From CAXXOK01 sp964640955 (GTDB lineage Bacteria; Bacillota; Clostridia; Christensenellales; Aristaeellaceae), in the NCBI GenBank assembly GCA_964640955.1, contig CAZXJI010000016.1:1-64000 (forward strand): a DNA stretch of 64,000 bases, read 5' to 3'. Below, piece by piece: positions 8,099-18,280 of this stretch (the first letter of the stretch is position 1; every line of letters starts with the position of its first letter). A model generated the notes under the pieces. That model saw only the letters and a list, made by a program, of their open reading frames with translations. It did no database searches and was not told the origin of the DNA. The position numbers and the translations under genes were made by a program.

Positions 8099-8126
8099 AT
8101 TTTAAAAGAATACACCGTAAATTCAA
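8099..8126 (-). promoter_or_regulatory. Promoter of the SGNH-like gene
   Basis: On the minus strand: TTGAAT (8126-8121), 16-base spacer, TAAAAT (8104-8099), about 60 bases before the ATG at 8034. Confidence 0.6.
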
Positions 8127-8255
8127 GAATGCCCTTGCATATCCCGGCGTTCTATGTTACCTTAACTTCCAAGCCACGCCGATTGCGAACGCCGCCGGGC
8201 GCGGCGAAAGGGCGTTTTGCGCGCCGGCCGGCCGCCGCCCGCAAGGAGGGTTTCC

Positions 8256-9521
8256 ATGCCGAATTTCACCTTGGAGGACGCGGTTTTCTCGGCCGCGTGC
8301 GAGAAGTTTTCCACCCCGTTCCACCTCTACGACGAGCGGGGCATCCGCCAAACCGCGCGGCGGCTGAATCGAGCGTTCAGCTGGGCGCCGGATTTCCGCG
8401 AGTATTTCGCGGTCAAGGCGCTGCCCACGCCCGCGGTGCTCCGCATCTTCCGGGAGGAAGGCTGCGGGCTGGACTGCGCGAGCTACACGGAGCTCCGGCT
8501 GGCGGAGGCCTGCGGGTTCTCCGGCGACGGGGTCATGTTCAGCGCCAACGACGTGCCCGCCGAGGAATTCGCGCTGGCCCGCCGCATCGGCGCGACGATC
8601 AACCTGGACGACATCACCCACATCGAGGAGCTGCATAAAAACGGCGGCATTCCGGAGACGATCTGCCTGCGGTTCAACCCCGGCGGGCATTTCCGCGTGG
8701 GCAACGCCATCATGGGCGACCCGGGCGACGCCAAGTACGGCATGACCCGCGCCCAGCTCAGCGAGGCGCTGAACACCCTCAAGGGCTACGGCGCCAAACG
8801 CTTCGGCCTGCACGCGTTTTTGAGCAGCAACACCACCGACGAAAGCTATTACCCGGCGCTGGCGCGGCTCCTGTTTGAGACCGGGCGCGAGCTGGTCGCT
8901 GAAAGCGGGCTGACGCTCGCGTTCGTCAACCTGTCCGGCGGCATCGGCGTGCCCTACCGCCCGGACGAGCCGCAGGCCGACATCGAAGCCATCGGCGAGG
9001 GCGTGCGCACGGCCTACGAGGAAGTGCTCACGCAGAACGGCATTACCGGCGTGGCGCTGAAAACCGAACTGGGCCGCTACATGACCGCCCCCCACGGGTG
9101 GCTGGTGACGCACGTAACGCACGAAAAGCGCATTTACAAGCACTACCTGGGTCTGGACGCCTCCGCCTGCGACCTGATGCGCCCCGCCATGTACGGCGCC
9201 TACCACCACATCACGGTCGTGGGCAAGCGCGGCGAAGCGGAAAAGGTGGATGTCACCGGCAGCCTGTGCGAAAACAACGATAAGTTCGCCGTCGACCGGA
9301 TGCTGCCCAAAACGGAGATCGGGGATATTCTGGTCATCCACGACACGGGCGCGCACGGCCTGAGCATGGGTTACAACTACAACGGCAAGCTCCGCTGCAA
9401 AGAGGTGCTCTACCGGGAGGACGGAACGTATGCCCTCATCCGCCGCGCCGAGACGCCGCGGGATTACTTCGCCACCCTGGACGTGGATCCGGCCTACGGG
9501 CGCCTGACTGGAAAGCTGTAG
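8256..9521 (+). CDS. lysA: Diaminopimelate decarboxylase-family enzyme
   Basis: This 421-residue PLP-dependent decarboxylase belongs to the fold III (alanine racemase-like) group. The PLP lysine is in YFAVKAL (Lys54); glycine-rich SGGIGVPY binds the cofactor phosphate, ELGRYM supplies a substrate contact, and GSLCENNDKFA carries the Cys that reaches in from the partner subunit. The C-terminal HDTGAHGLSMGYNYNG matches LysA. It probably makes lysine from meso-diaminopimelate, though related arginine, ornithine or carboxynorspermidine decarboxylases share these motifs. ATG 8256 has AAGGAGGG 5 bases upstream. It is not linked to other lysine genes here, and no lysine riboswitch was recognised in the 220-base upstream gap. 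Confidence 0.88.
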   Translation: MPNFTLEDAVFSAACEKFSTPFHLYDERGIRQTARRLNRAFSWAPDFREYFAVKALPTPAVLRIFREEGCGLDCASYTELRLAEACGFSGDGVMFSANDVPAEEFALARRIGATINLDDITHIEELHKNGGIPETICLRFNPGGHFRVGNAIMGDPGDAKYGMTRAQLSEALNTLKGYGAKRFGLHAFLSSNTTDESYYPALARLLFETGRELVAESGLTLAFVNLSGGIGVPYRPDEPQADIEAIGEGVRTAYEEVLTQNGITGVALKTELGRYMTAPHGWLVTHVTHEKRIYKHYLGLDASACDLMRPAMYGAYHHITVVGKRGEAEKVDVTGSLCENNDKFAVDRMLPKTEIGDILVIHDTGAHGLSMGYNYNGKLRCKEVLYREDGTYALIRRAETPRDYFATLDVDPAYGRLTGKL

Positions 9522-9537
9522 GAAAGAACGAAACCGG

Positions 9538-9568
9538 AAGGCCCTTCCGCAGCCGGAAGGGCCTTTTC
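9538..9568. terminator. Terminator between lysA and the diguanylate cyclase gene
   Basis: AAGGCCCTTCCG (9538-9549) pairs with CGGAAGGGCCTT (9554-9565), ending in TT runs; it separates two convergent genes. Confidence 0.85.
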
Positions 9569-9574
9569 GTCCGT

Positions 9575-11881
9575 TTATTTCGTCCTCAGCCCGCCGGCGG
9601 AACGGCGGCGCTTGGCCTCGTAGAGGTGCTTGTCGGCCGCGGCGAGCACGCTGCTCATTTCCAGCCCCTGCCGACAGGTGAAGCGCGCCAGCCCGAAGGA
9701 AACTTCCAACTGGTAGGGCCGGCCCGAGCTCTGGTTGTACTGGGCGTTTTGCGCCTCGAAGGTGCGCAGGAAACGGGCCTCAAAATCGGGATCCTCGGTG
9801 ATAAAAAGGCCGGCGAACTCATCCCCGCCGATGCGGCCGATCAGCCCGCTGTCCCCGGCGATGCCCTTGAGAATCGCGCTCAGGCCGATCAGGGCGGCAT
9901 CCCCCTCGGAATGGCCGTAGGTATCGTTGATCTGCTTGAGATAATCCAGGTCCATATACGCGCAGTAGGCGGTTTTGCCGATGTTCTCGCGGTTGCGGCG
10001 TATGGCGCGCTCGATGAAGCCGCGCCGGTTGAGCAGGCCGGTGAGCGAATCGTACTCGGAAAGGAAGTTGAGAATCTCGTTTTTCTCGCGGATGTTCTCC
10101 AATTCCGCGGAGATCGCCCTCTCCTGCTCCCGGAGCGCCAGAAAATCGATCAGCATCCCCAGCTGCAGGCCGATCACATGCAAAAGCGGGCTTTTCTGCC
10201 GGTCCTCGTCGCACAGGAGCACCCCGAAATGCTGATCGCCGGAAAACAGGCTGAACGCCATAACGGCGTGCAGCTGCGCGTACCCCGGCATCTGCCAGAA
10301 GGGGTGCTCCGCGTCGATCAGCGGCCGTTCCTGCGGCGGGTAGGCCGTATCGCTTTCCGCGTCGGCGCAGGCTGCCAGCCGAAGGTGGTGCACCACCTCG
10401 CCGCCGCGCGCGCCGCGGGAGCGATCCCCGTTTTCCAACAGGCAGATGTAGACGTTGTTGAGCCCCATGCGCACCAGCCGGCGCACGATGCGGCGGTAGA
10501 CGGTCTGTTCGTCCGTCTCGCCGAACAGCCCGCGCGTCAGTTCCGGCGCGATCCAGGACTGGGAACGGTAGGTTTCCAGCCGCCCGTCCAGCATGCGCAC
10601 CTCCCGGGAGTGGATGTACTGCTGCATGTAGGCTACGGCGGCGATAAACGTAACGATCTCCGGGGGAAAGTCGCCCGTGCCCGGAAACTGCAGAAGAAAG
10701 TCCTGCAGGCACTGGCTCAGCAACAGGGTCGGCTGGTCGAACGTCGAAAAAAATGCGTCCAGGCGGCCGGCCAGCTCGTTGTAATCCACGGGGCCGCGCG
10801 GGGAGCGCAGGGCAATCTCGCGAAGGGAAAGGAAACAACCGCGCAGGACGGCGGCGTGCCCTTCGCGCTTGTCCATGGCGAAATGCCCGGCGTAGCCGCC
10901 GACGATCTCGTCGATCACCGCGTCGATCTGCGCGGCGGCGTCGGCGCCGGCAGGCACGGCAATGCGGAAGCTCCTGCGCGCGCAGCCGCAGGACTGCCGC
11001 GCCAAAAACTCCGTGCGCATCTCAAGCGGCGGCGCTTCCCGGCCATCCAGCATCGCCGTCACGCGCTCGACCGCCAGCCGCCCCATCTGGTAAGTGTCCT
11101 GTGAAACGGTGGTCAACGGCGGCTCCATGGTACGGCCCGCGTTGAAGTTGTCAAATCCGGTTATGGCGATGTCCCGCCCCACCACCAGACCGCGGCGGCG
11201 GCACTCGCGGTAGCCGGCCTTGGCCATCTCGTCGTTGGCAAAGACGATCGCTTCCAGCCCCGGGTTTCGGTCGATCAGGTCGGAAACCAGATCGTCGACA
11301 TATTCGGAGTAGTCGCCGTAGGTAATCATCCCGTCGGCCACGGGCAGCTCGTGGCGGCGCATGCAATCCAGATACGCGCGCATGCGCTCGCGGGCGTCGG
11401 CGTGTCCTCTGGGGCCGGAGACCAGCGCGATTCTGCGGTAGCCGTGGTGGACGATCAGGTGCTCCACGCACTGACTGAAGCTGCGATAATTGTCCACCAC
11501 GATGTAGGTCTTTTTCCGGCTGTCCGCCGCAACGCGCTCCTGCAGCACGACGTAGGGAACGTCGCGGAAGCGCGACAGAAAGCGCTGATCGAGCCCGCCG
11601 CCCGAGAAGCCCGACAGCGAGCCGCACGCGATGATAAAGGCGTCCGCCCCAACCAGACCGGCGTAATCGTACACGCCGTTATGGCTTACGGCGACCGCCT
11701 TGTACGCGGAGCCCTCGTAATCCTCGGCGTATTTCTGCATGCCCAGCAGAAAAACGACCCGCATATCCGCCTCCGCGGCGGTGCCGGAAATGCCCGCCAT
11801 CAATTCCGCGGAAAAGTCGAAGCTCACGTCGCCGATCAACACGCCGACGACCCGCGAACGCTTACGGCTATCCGGTCCCAT
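9575..11881 (-). CDS. Diguanylate cyclase with LacI-type ligand-binding domain and GAF-like region
   Basis: The 768-residue protein has three parts. Residues about 10-290 look like the periplasmic-binding-protein-like sensor of LacI-family repressors (VGVLIGDVSFDFSAELM at the start, RIALVSGPRGHADARERM, IVFANDEMAKAGY, ITGFDNFNAGR), but the LacI DNA-binding helix-turn-helix is absent. Residues about 430-570 resemble a GAF domain. The C-terminus is a GGDEF domain with SEYDSLTGLLNRRGF and intact GGDEF at 685-689, so it should make cyclic di-GMP. The RxxD inhibitory site five residues before GGDEF is not seen (GDSG instead). No signal peptide or membrane helix: it is probably a soluble enzyme answering a small cytoplasmic ligand, perhaps a sugar. 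It is a single gene with its own promoter. Confidence 0.88.
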   Translation of the reverse strand: MGPDSRKRSRVVGVLIGDVSFDFSAELMAGISGTAAEADMRVVFLLGMQKYAEDYEGSAYKAVAVSHNGVYDYAGLVGADAFIIACGSLSGFSGGGLDQRFLSRFRDVPYVVLQERVAADSRKKTYIVVDNYRSFSQCVEHLIVHHGYRRIALVSGPRGHADARERMRAYLDCMRRHELPVADGMITYGDYSEYVDDLVSDLIDRNPGLEAIVFANDEMAKAGYRECRRRGLVVGRDIAITGFDNFNAGRTMEPPLTTVSQDTYQMGRLAVERVTAMLDGREAPPLEMRTEFLARQSCGCARRSFRIAVPAGADAAAQIDAVIDEIVGGYAGHFAMDKREGHAAVLRGCFLSLREIALRSPRGPVDYNELAGRLDAFFSTFDQPTLLLSQCLQDFLLQFPGTGDFPPEIVTFIAAVAYMQQYIHSREVRMLDGRLETYRSQSWIAPELTRGLFGETDEQTVYRRIVRRLVRMGLNNVYICLLENGDRSRGARGGEVVHHLRLAACADAESDTAYPPQERPLIDAEHPFWQMPGYAQLHAVMAFSLFSGDQHFGVLLCDEDRQKSPLLHVIGLQLGMLIDFLALREQERAISAELENIREKNEILNFLSEYDSLTGLLNRRGFIERAIRRNRENIGKTAYCAYMDLDYLKQINDTYGHSEGDAALIGLSAILKGIAGDSGLIGRIGGDEFAGLFITEDPDFEARFLRTFEAQNAQYNQSSGRPYQLEVSFGLARFTCRQGLEMSSVLAAADKHLYEAKRRRSAGGLRTK

Positions 11882-12060
11882 TTCATCATCCGCCTTTTTG
11901 ACGCGCGGAGGCCTGCGCCGCCTCGCCAGCCGGTTTTACACTTCTTCTGCCGAACCTGTGCCCGTATGCGGCCGGAGACGGCGCCCGCGGGAAGCGCCGC
12001 ATACCGTCGAAATTCCCCGCGCCGAGAAAAGCGTACGCCTCGCGGTCCACAATTATCCAA

Positions 12061-12088
12061 ATTATAGCATAAAGTCGTAAAATTGCAA
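12061..12088 (-). promoter_or_regulatory. Promoter of the diguanylate cyclase gene
   Basis: On the minus strand: TTGCAA (12088-12083), 16-base spacer, TATAAT (12066-12061). This leaves a leader of about 170 bases before ATG 11881 in which I see no known RNA element. Confidence 0.7.
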
Positions 12089-12095
12089 AGCAAAA

Positions 12096-12116
12096 CAGCG
12101 GGGATAAACCCCGCTG
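12096..12116 (-). terminator. Terminator of the flippase-like gene
   Basis: CAGCGGGG pairs with CCCCGCTG around a five-base loop; on the minus strand the stem is followed by TTTTGCTTT. Confidence 0.75.
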
Positions 12117-12156
12117 CGATCAAGGCCGGATTTGTTCGGCCGCCATGCGGCGCCCG

Positions 12157-13236
12157 TCAGCCTTCGGAGGACCCGGCATCCGTATCCTGCGGCGCCTCCG
12201 CGTCCGCCGGGGCGGACACGCGCTCGGTTCGGAGCACCTCGCTGCCCGAAGGCTCCTCGTTTCGGTTCAGTCTCCCCTTGCCGCGGTTGAACTTGCGCAG
12301 CACCGGTACCGCGAAAACGAGCCCCATGACCATGTACACGAACATCACGGCGACGCGGTTCAAAAGCGTGGCCGCCACACCCTCGGAAAACATCGCCCCC
12401 AGCGCCAGCGAAGCCGCGCCCACCACGCTTTCCCGAAGGCCCACGTTGCCGGGCACGACCGCCACGACGCTGGCCAGCCAGGAGACGCTCGCGTAAAACA
12501 GCGCCTCGTACAGCGTTATGGGCAGGCCCGCCGCCCGGAAGCAGACCATGTTGATAAAAAGCCGGGTCAGGTTGCTGCCCGTCATGCACAAAAGCAGCTG
12601 CCACAAAAGCCGGCGGTTGCGGATCAGGTCGTTGAAGCCCACGATGACGTCGGAAAGCAGCTTCACCTTTTCCAGCTTTACGCGCAGGCGGCTTTCCGTG
12701 CGTAGCGAAAGCCACAGGAAAAACGCCATGCCCGCCACGCCGGCGGCCAGCAACGCCCAGAGCAGCGCGGGCCACGCGCCGTCGATGAGCCCCATGCACA
12801 AAAGGGCGATCAGAATCTGGATCAGTGAGAACCCCACGCCGAAAACGGCGTTGCCCGCCGTAATGGCGATGCTTTTAGTGTAAGCCAGGCCCTTGACGCG
12901 CTTGTAGTACGTCGCCGTGAACACCAGATCGGCGCGCATGGGCAGAACGTAGGCGATGGAATTGCTCACGCACACCACGCCCATCCAGTCCGTAAGGCTG
13001 AGCTTGAGGTGATACGTGTCCAGAATCGCCTTATGATAAAAGCTGTTGATGATCAGGCTCACCATGCCCAGCGCGAGCAGAAGCGCCACCGTATCGGCCG
13101 AAAGCGAAAGCAGCTTTCGCATTTCGTCCCAATGGGCGCGCACGTACCAGCCCAGCAGAACCAGAAGAATCAGGAACAGCGCGGTGGAGACCGCGTTTTT
13201 CCAATTCAGGCGGCGCTTTTTCGGCGTTTCGGTCAT
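12157..13236 (-). CDS. Flippase-like integral membrane protein (UPF0104/LPG synthase TM family)
   Basis: The 359-residue protein has about eight hydrophobic helices and the conserved glycine- and proline-containing segment VVPGNVGLRESVVGAAS of the lysylphosphatidylglycerol synthase membrane-domain family, together with the early AYVLPMRADLVFTATYYK motif. Stand-alone members of this family are thought to move lipids or lipid-linked sugars across the membrane; a catalytic MprF synthase domain is absent. A hydrophilic, low-complexity tail of about 40 residues ends the protein. AAGGAGA precedes the ATG. It is a single minus-strand gene bounded by a terminator; the substrate cannot be inferred from its neighbours. 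Confidence 0.82.
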   Translation of the reverse strand: MTETPKKRRLNWKNAVSTALFLILLVLLGWYVRAHWDEMRKLLSLSADTVALLLALGMVSLIINSFYHKAILDTYHLKLSLTDWMGVVCVSNSIAYVLPMRADLVFTATYYKRVKGLAYTKSIAITAGNAVFGVGFSLIQILIALLCMGLIDGAWPALLWALLAAGVAGMAFFLWLSLRTESRLRVKLEKVKLLSDVIVGFNDLIRNRRLLWQLLLCMTGSNLTRLFINMVCFRAAGLPITLYEALFYASVSWLASVVAVVPGNVGLRESVVGAASLALGAMFSEGVAATLLNRVAVMFVYMVMGLVFAVPVLRKFNRGKGRLNRNEEPSGSEVLRTERVSAPADAEAPQDTDAGSSEG

Positions 13237-13395
13237 ACGTTCTCCTTCGTTTCGGGCGGGCTGAGCGACGAGGTTTCAGGCGATCGGCAACCGGGCGCCC
13301 GTCCCGCTCCGGCGTGCCTATTATATAGGCCCCGGCGCGCGGCTGTCAATACGGCGGCGCGCCGCGCGTGCGTGCGTTAGCAGCCGGTACGCGGT

Positions 13396-13423
13396 TTGCT
13401 TTTCGGGCGTTTTTGAGTATAAT
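13396..13423 (+). promoter_or_regulatory. Promoter of the ybaK-nucleoside transporter operon
   Basis: TTGCTT (13396-13401), 16-base spacer, TATAAT (13418-13423). Confidence 0.75.
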
Positions 13424-13459
13424 GGAGGGCAAACGACACAGAAAAGAGGAATGCCCCTC

Positions 13460-13930
13460 ATGCCGCTTGAATCCGTCACCGCCTACCTTTCCGATCGCGG
13501 ACTTTCGGACCGCGTCATGGCCTTTGCGGACAGCAGCGCCACGGTCGAGCTGGCCGCCGGCTGCGTGGGCTGCCAACCCGCCCAGATCGCCAAAACCCTT
13601 TCCTTCCGCACCGCCGAGGGCGCCATGCTCATCGTGACCGCGGGCGACGCGAAGATCGACAACGCCAAATACAAGGCTTTCTTCCACCGCAAGGCCGCCA
13701 TGCTCTCCCCCGGCGAGGTGGAGACGATGCTGGGCCTGCGGGTGGGCGGCGTGTGCCCCTTCGCGGTGGACGCGCCCGTGTACCTGGACGTTTCGCTGAA
13801 GCGTTTCGATATCGTCTATCCCGCCGCGGGCGACGACCACAGCGCCGTCCGGCTCACGCCGGAGGAACTGGCCTCGGCCGGGCAGGCGGTGGAGTGGATC
13901 GACGTGTGCAAGGGCTGGAGCGAGGTGTAG
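13460..13930 (+). CDS. YbaK/EbsC-type aminoacyl-tRNA deacylase
   Basis: This 156-residue protein matches the YbaK/EbsC trans-editing domain, which clears mischarged tRNAs such as Cys-tRNA(Pro). The key region is VGCQPAQIAKTLSF, with the lysine used for deacylation, followed by KIDNAKYKAFF and GLRVGGVCPFAV, which carry the family G-x-x-x-G-V-x-P pattern. ATG 13460 is preferred over ATG 13451 because AAGAGGA (13444-13450) touches the earlier ATG but stands 9 bases before this one. It is separated from the transporter ATPase gene by only three bases, so both are co-transcribed, though a functional link between editing and nucleoside uptake is not evident. Confidence 0.85.
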   Translation: MPLESVTAYLSDRGLSDRVMAFADSSATVELAAGCVGCQPAQIAKTLSFRTAEGAMLIVTAGDAKIDNAKYKAFFHRKAAMLSPGEVETMLGLRVGGVCPFAVDAPVYLDVSLKRFDIVYPAAGDDHSAVRLTPEELASAGQAVEWIDVCKGWSEV

Positions 13931-13933
13931 GCC

Positions 13934-15477
<1,544 letters not shown>

Positions 15478-15481
<4 letters not shown>

Positions 15482-16614
15482 ACACCGGCTTTGTAGCGAG
15501 CGTGCGCGCGCTGATCGCCTTAAAGCCCAAACAGAAGCTGACGGCGCAGTACCTGCTTTCGCTTCTGATCGCGGTGGCGCTGGCTTTTCTGGTGGGTGCG
15601 GGCATCATGCTTCTGTGCGGGTACGACCCCGTTACCTGCTACGCGGCGCTGTTCAAGGGGGCGCTTGGCAAGCCCCGCGCCGTGGGCAACACTCTGGCCA
15701 AGACCGTTACCCTGTGCCTCACGGGCCTGGCCATGAGCCTGGCGGCCAAGGCGGGCATCTTCAACGTCGGCGGCGAGGGGCAGCTGTTCCTGGGCGGACT
15801 GGCGGCGGCGTACGTGGGGGCGCGCATGGACGGCTCGCCCGCATGGCTGATCGTGGCCTGCTCGTTTCTGGCGGCCATGGCGGCGGGCGGCGCGTACGCG
15901 TGGGTGCCGGGGGCGCTCAAGGTAAAGCTGAAAGTGAACGAAGTGGTAACCACCATCCTGCTCAACTCCGCGGCCATCTACTTTTGCAGCTACATGGCCA
16001 ACGGGCCGCTGAAAACCGCGGAGCGGGGCATCGCCAGCGGCACGGACAGCATCGCCGTTTCCGCGCAGTTCACCCCGCTGATCAAACTGAGCAACCTCAC
16101 CACGGGCGTGTTTTACGCCGCGGCGATCACCCTGTTCGTGTGGTATCTGATGACCCGCTCCACCGTGGGCTTTGAAATGAAAATGACCGGCACCAACGAG
16201 CGCTTCGCGCGCTACGGCGGCATCCGCGCCGACCGGCTGGCCCTTTGGGGCATGACGATGTCCGGCATGATCTGCGGCGTGGTGGGGCTTTTGGAAGTGT
16301 TCGGGTTGCACCACCGGTTTTTGACTACCCTCTCCAGCGAATTCTACTTCGACGGGATGCTGGTGGCGATGATCATGCGCTACCAGCCCCTGGGCGTGAT
16401 TCTGATGAGCTTCTTTTTCGCCATCCTCAACATCGGCAGTTCGGCCATGGAACTTTCCGCGGGCATCAGCAGCGAGGTGATGCTGATCGTGCAGAGCGTG
16501 ATCATCTTCTTCATGGCGGCGGAGGGCGGCATCAGCGCCACGGCGCGGGCGCGCGCCGCCGCGCGCCGGGTGCGCCGCGCGGCCCGGCGGGCCGAAAAGG
16601 AGGCGGCGGCGTGA
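15478..16614 (+). CDS. Nucleoside-type ABC transporter permease 1
   Basis: The 378-residue integral membrane protein has eight or so hydrophobic helices and the branched-chain/sugar permease family motifs KAGIFNVGGEGQLFLGG and the GTNERFARYGG cytoplasmic loop that contacts the ATPase. It corresponds to the YufP/NupB position in nucleoside importers. GTG 15478 overlaps the ATPase stop by four bases and has AAGGAGG upstream, so translation is coupled. The C-terminal 25 residues are arginine- and alanine-rich, probably a cytoplasmic tail. Substrate, probably a nucleoside or related ribosyl compound, is inferred from family. Confidence 0.88.
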
Positions 16615-17528
16615 GCGAGATATTCAACGTCCTGCTGGTGCAAAACACCCTGCGCACCGCGACGCCCGTGGTGCTGTGCGCGCTGGGCTGCCTGATGAGC
16701 GACCAGGTGGGCATCATGAACATCGGCGTGGACGGCATGATGCTGATGGGTGCGTTTTTCGCGGTGCTTGGCAGCTACCTGTTCGGCAGCTGGGCGATGG
16801 GGCTTGTGTTCGTCACGGTCCTGGGGGTTTTGCTGGGGCTTTTCTACTATGTGTTCTCCATCAAGTTCAAAAGCGACGAGTTTATCATCGGCGTGGCGCT
16901 CAACATTCTGGCCGGGGGGCTTACGGTATTCCTGCTGCGCACGCTGTTCGGCGTCAAGGGCTCCTTCAGCGGCCCGGGCATCGTGCCGCTGCCCACCATC
17001 CGCATTCCGTTTCTGGAAAACGTGCCGGTGCTGGGGCCCATCCTGAGCGGAAACACCCTGCTGGTGTACGTGAGCTGGCTGTTGGTGCTGGTGAGCTGGC
17101 TGTTTTTGTACAAAACGCCGCTGGGCTTTCACCTGCGCGCGGCGGGACAGGCGCCGGAAGCCCTGCGCGCCTCCGGCCGCAGCCCCGAAAGGATGCAGAT
17201 GCTGGCGTCGGTGCTCTGCGGGGTGCTGGCGACGCTCTCCGGCGCGCACCTGAGCCTGGGGTACCTGACGATGTTTTCCGAAAACATGAGCGCTTCCCGC
17301 GGGTTCGTGGCCGTGGCGTGCGTCATCTTCGGCGCCAGCAACCCGCCGTACGTGTTTCTGGCGGCGCTGCTGTTCGGCTTCATCGACGCGCTGGGGATGC
17401 GGCTGCAGAAGTACATCCCCTCCGACCTGACCAGCATGGCGCCCTATGTGGTAACGGTGGTCCTGATGGTGGTCGTCGTTCTGACCAAGCGGCGCAGGCA
17501 GGCCGCGCGCGCCAAACAGGCGACGTAG
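16611..17528 (+). CDS. Nucleoside-type ABC transporter permease 2
   Basis: The 305-residue second permease of the heterodimer carries the motif GIMNIGVDGMMLMGAFFA, equivalent to the first permease's NVGGEGQLFLGG, and AAGQAPEALRASGRSPERM as the ATPase-coupling loop. It corresponds to YufQ/NupC (Lactococcus naming). GTG 16611 overlaps the preceding stop (GTGA) and has GGAGGCGG upstream; the frame is open further upstream only as a shadow of permease 1. It is the last gene of the operon; a clear terminator was not found after it, only weak GC-rich pairing near 17560-17582. Confidence 0.88.
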   Translation: MSEIFNVLLVQNTLRTATPVVLCALGCLMSDQVGIMNIGVDGMMLMGAFFAVLGSYLFGSWAMGLVFVTVLGVLLGLFYYVFSIKFKSDEFIIGVALNILAGGLTVFLLRTLFGVKGSFSGPGIVPLPTIRIPFLENVPVLGPILSGNTLLVYVSWLLVLVSWLFLYKTPLGFHLRAAGQAPEALRASGRSPERMQMLASVLCGVLATLSGAHLSLGYLTMFSENMSASRGFVAVACVIFGASNPPYVFLAALLFGFIDALGMRLQKYIPSDLTSMAPYVVTVVLMVVVVLTKRRRQAARAKQAT

Positions 17529-17588
17529 GGGCGTAAACCGTCGGCGCGCCCGCGAACGGAGCGCCGCGCTTCCCGGCGCGGATGGCCC

Positions 17589-17617
17589 TTGACGAAGCGC
17601 GGCCTAAACGGTATAAT
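17589..17617 (+). promoter_or_regulatory. Strong promoter ahead of the small membrane protein and secDF
   Basis: TTGACG (17589-17594), 17-base spacer, TATAAT (17612-17617). Confidence 0.8.
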
Positions 17618-17733
17618 AGCAAAAGCTTCGCGCCCTTTATGCGCGAAACCGCGTTTATACCGCAGCCGGCCGCGCCTGCAACCCGTGCGGGAAAGGGACG
17701 GTCGTATTCAATCCGACGGGGGAGGGAGTCCGT

Positions 17734-18090
17734 ATGCGCCGTAAGCATCGCCGCTGGCCGATCGTGCTGGGCGTGCTTTTGTGCGCGTTCGGGCTTTTGC
17801 TTTTGCTGACCGCGCTGATCGAAGCCCCCGCCGACGAGGCGGCGCCCGTAACGGACAGCCACGCCGCCGTGGGCGCCCAGCTGCTGCCCGCCGTGCTCCC
17901 CTCGCCCGAAACCGCGCCCATGGCGCGGGAAACCGGCGAAACCTTCCTGCCCTTCGCGCTGTTTCTGAGCCTCGCGCTGGCGCTGCCGCGCCTGGTGCGC
18001 GGAAGCGACGCCAACGGGCGCATCCTGCGAAAAAAACGCTACGCACGCAGCTACCATCCTGTTTTCCGGCAGGAGTTGGCCTGCGGCTGA
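17734..18090 (+). CDS. Small membrane protein of unknown function
   Basis: The 118-residue product has two hydrophobic helices: residues about 9-28 after a strongly basic start (MRRKHRRWP), and about 71-87 (FLPFALFLSLALALPRL). The loop between them (about residues 30-70) is acidic and proline-rich and probably faces outside; the C-terminal tail is basic and cytoplasmic. No family was recognised. GGGAGG lies just upstream and a near-consensus promoter begins the transcript, so it is likely expressed. It precedes secD by 190 bases on the same strand, so a link with protein export is possible but unproven. Confidence 0.6.
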   Translation: MRRKHRRWPIVLGVLLCAFGLLLLLTALIEAPADEAAPVTDSHAAVGAQLLPAVLPSPETAPMARETGETFLPFALFLSLALALPRLVRGSDANGRILRKKRYARSYHPVFRQELACG

Positions 18091-18280
18091 GCAGGCCTGC
18101 CCGAATCATGCCCTTTTCGCGGCCCCGCGTCCGGCCGTGCGCCTTCCGAGGGAAGGCGGACGACGGCCGGCCCTGCCGCGCCGGGGGTGGCGTTCGGGTT
18201 TTTTCGCGCCCGGATTTTGCAAAGATGCGGTTATTTTCCCTATCATATCCCATCATAAACGGAAGGACGGTTGACGAAAT

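Noticed and set aside
8041..8255. Possible lysine riboswitch before lysA
   Set aside because: The gap holds a minus-strand promoter for the neighbouring gene and GC-rich sequence; conserved lysine-riboswitch core motifs were not seen.
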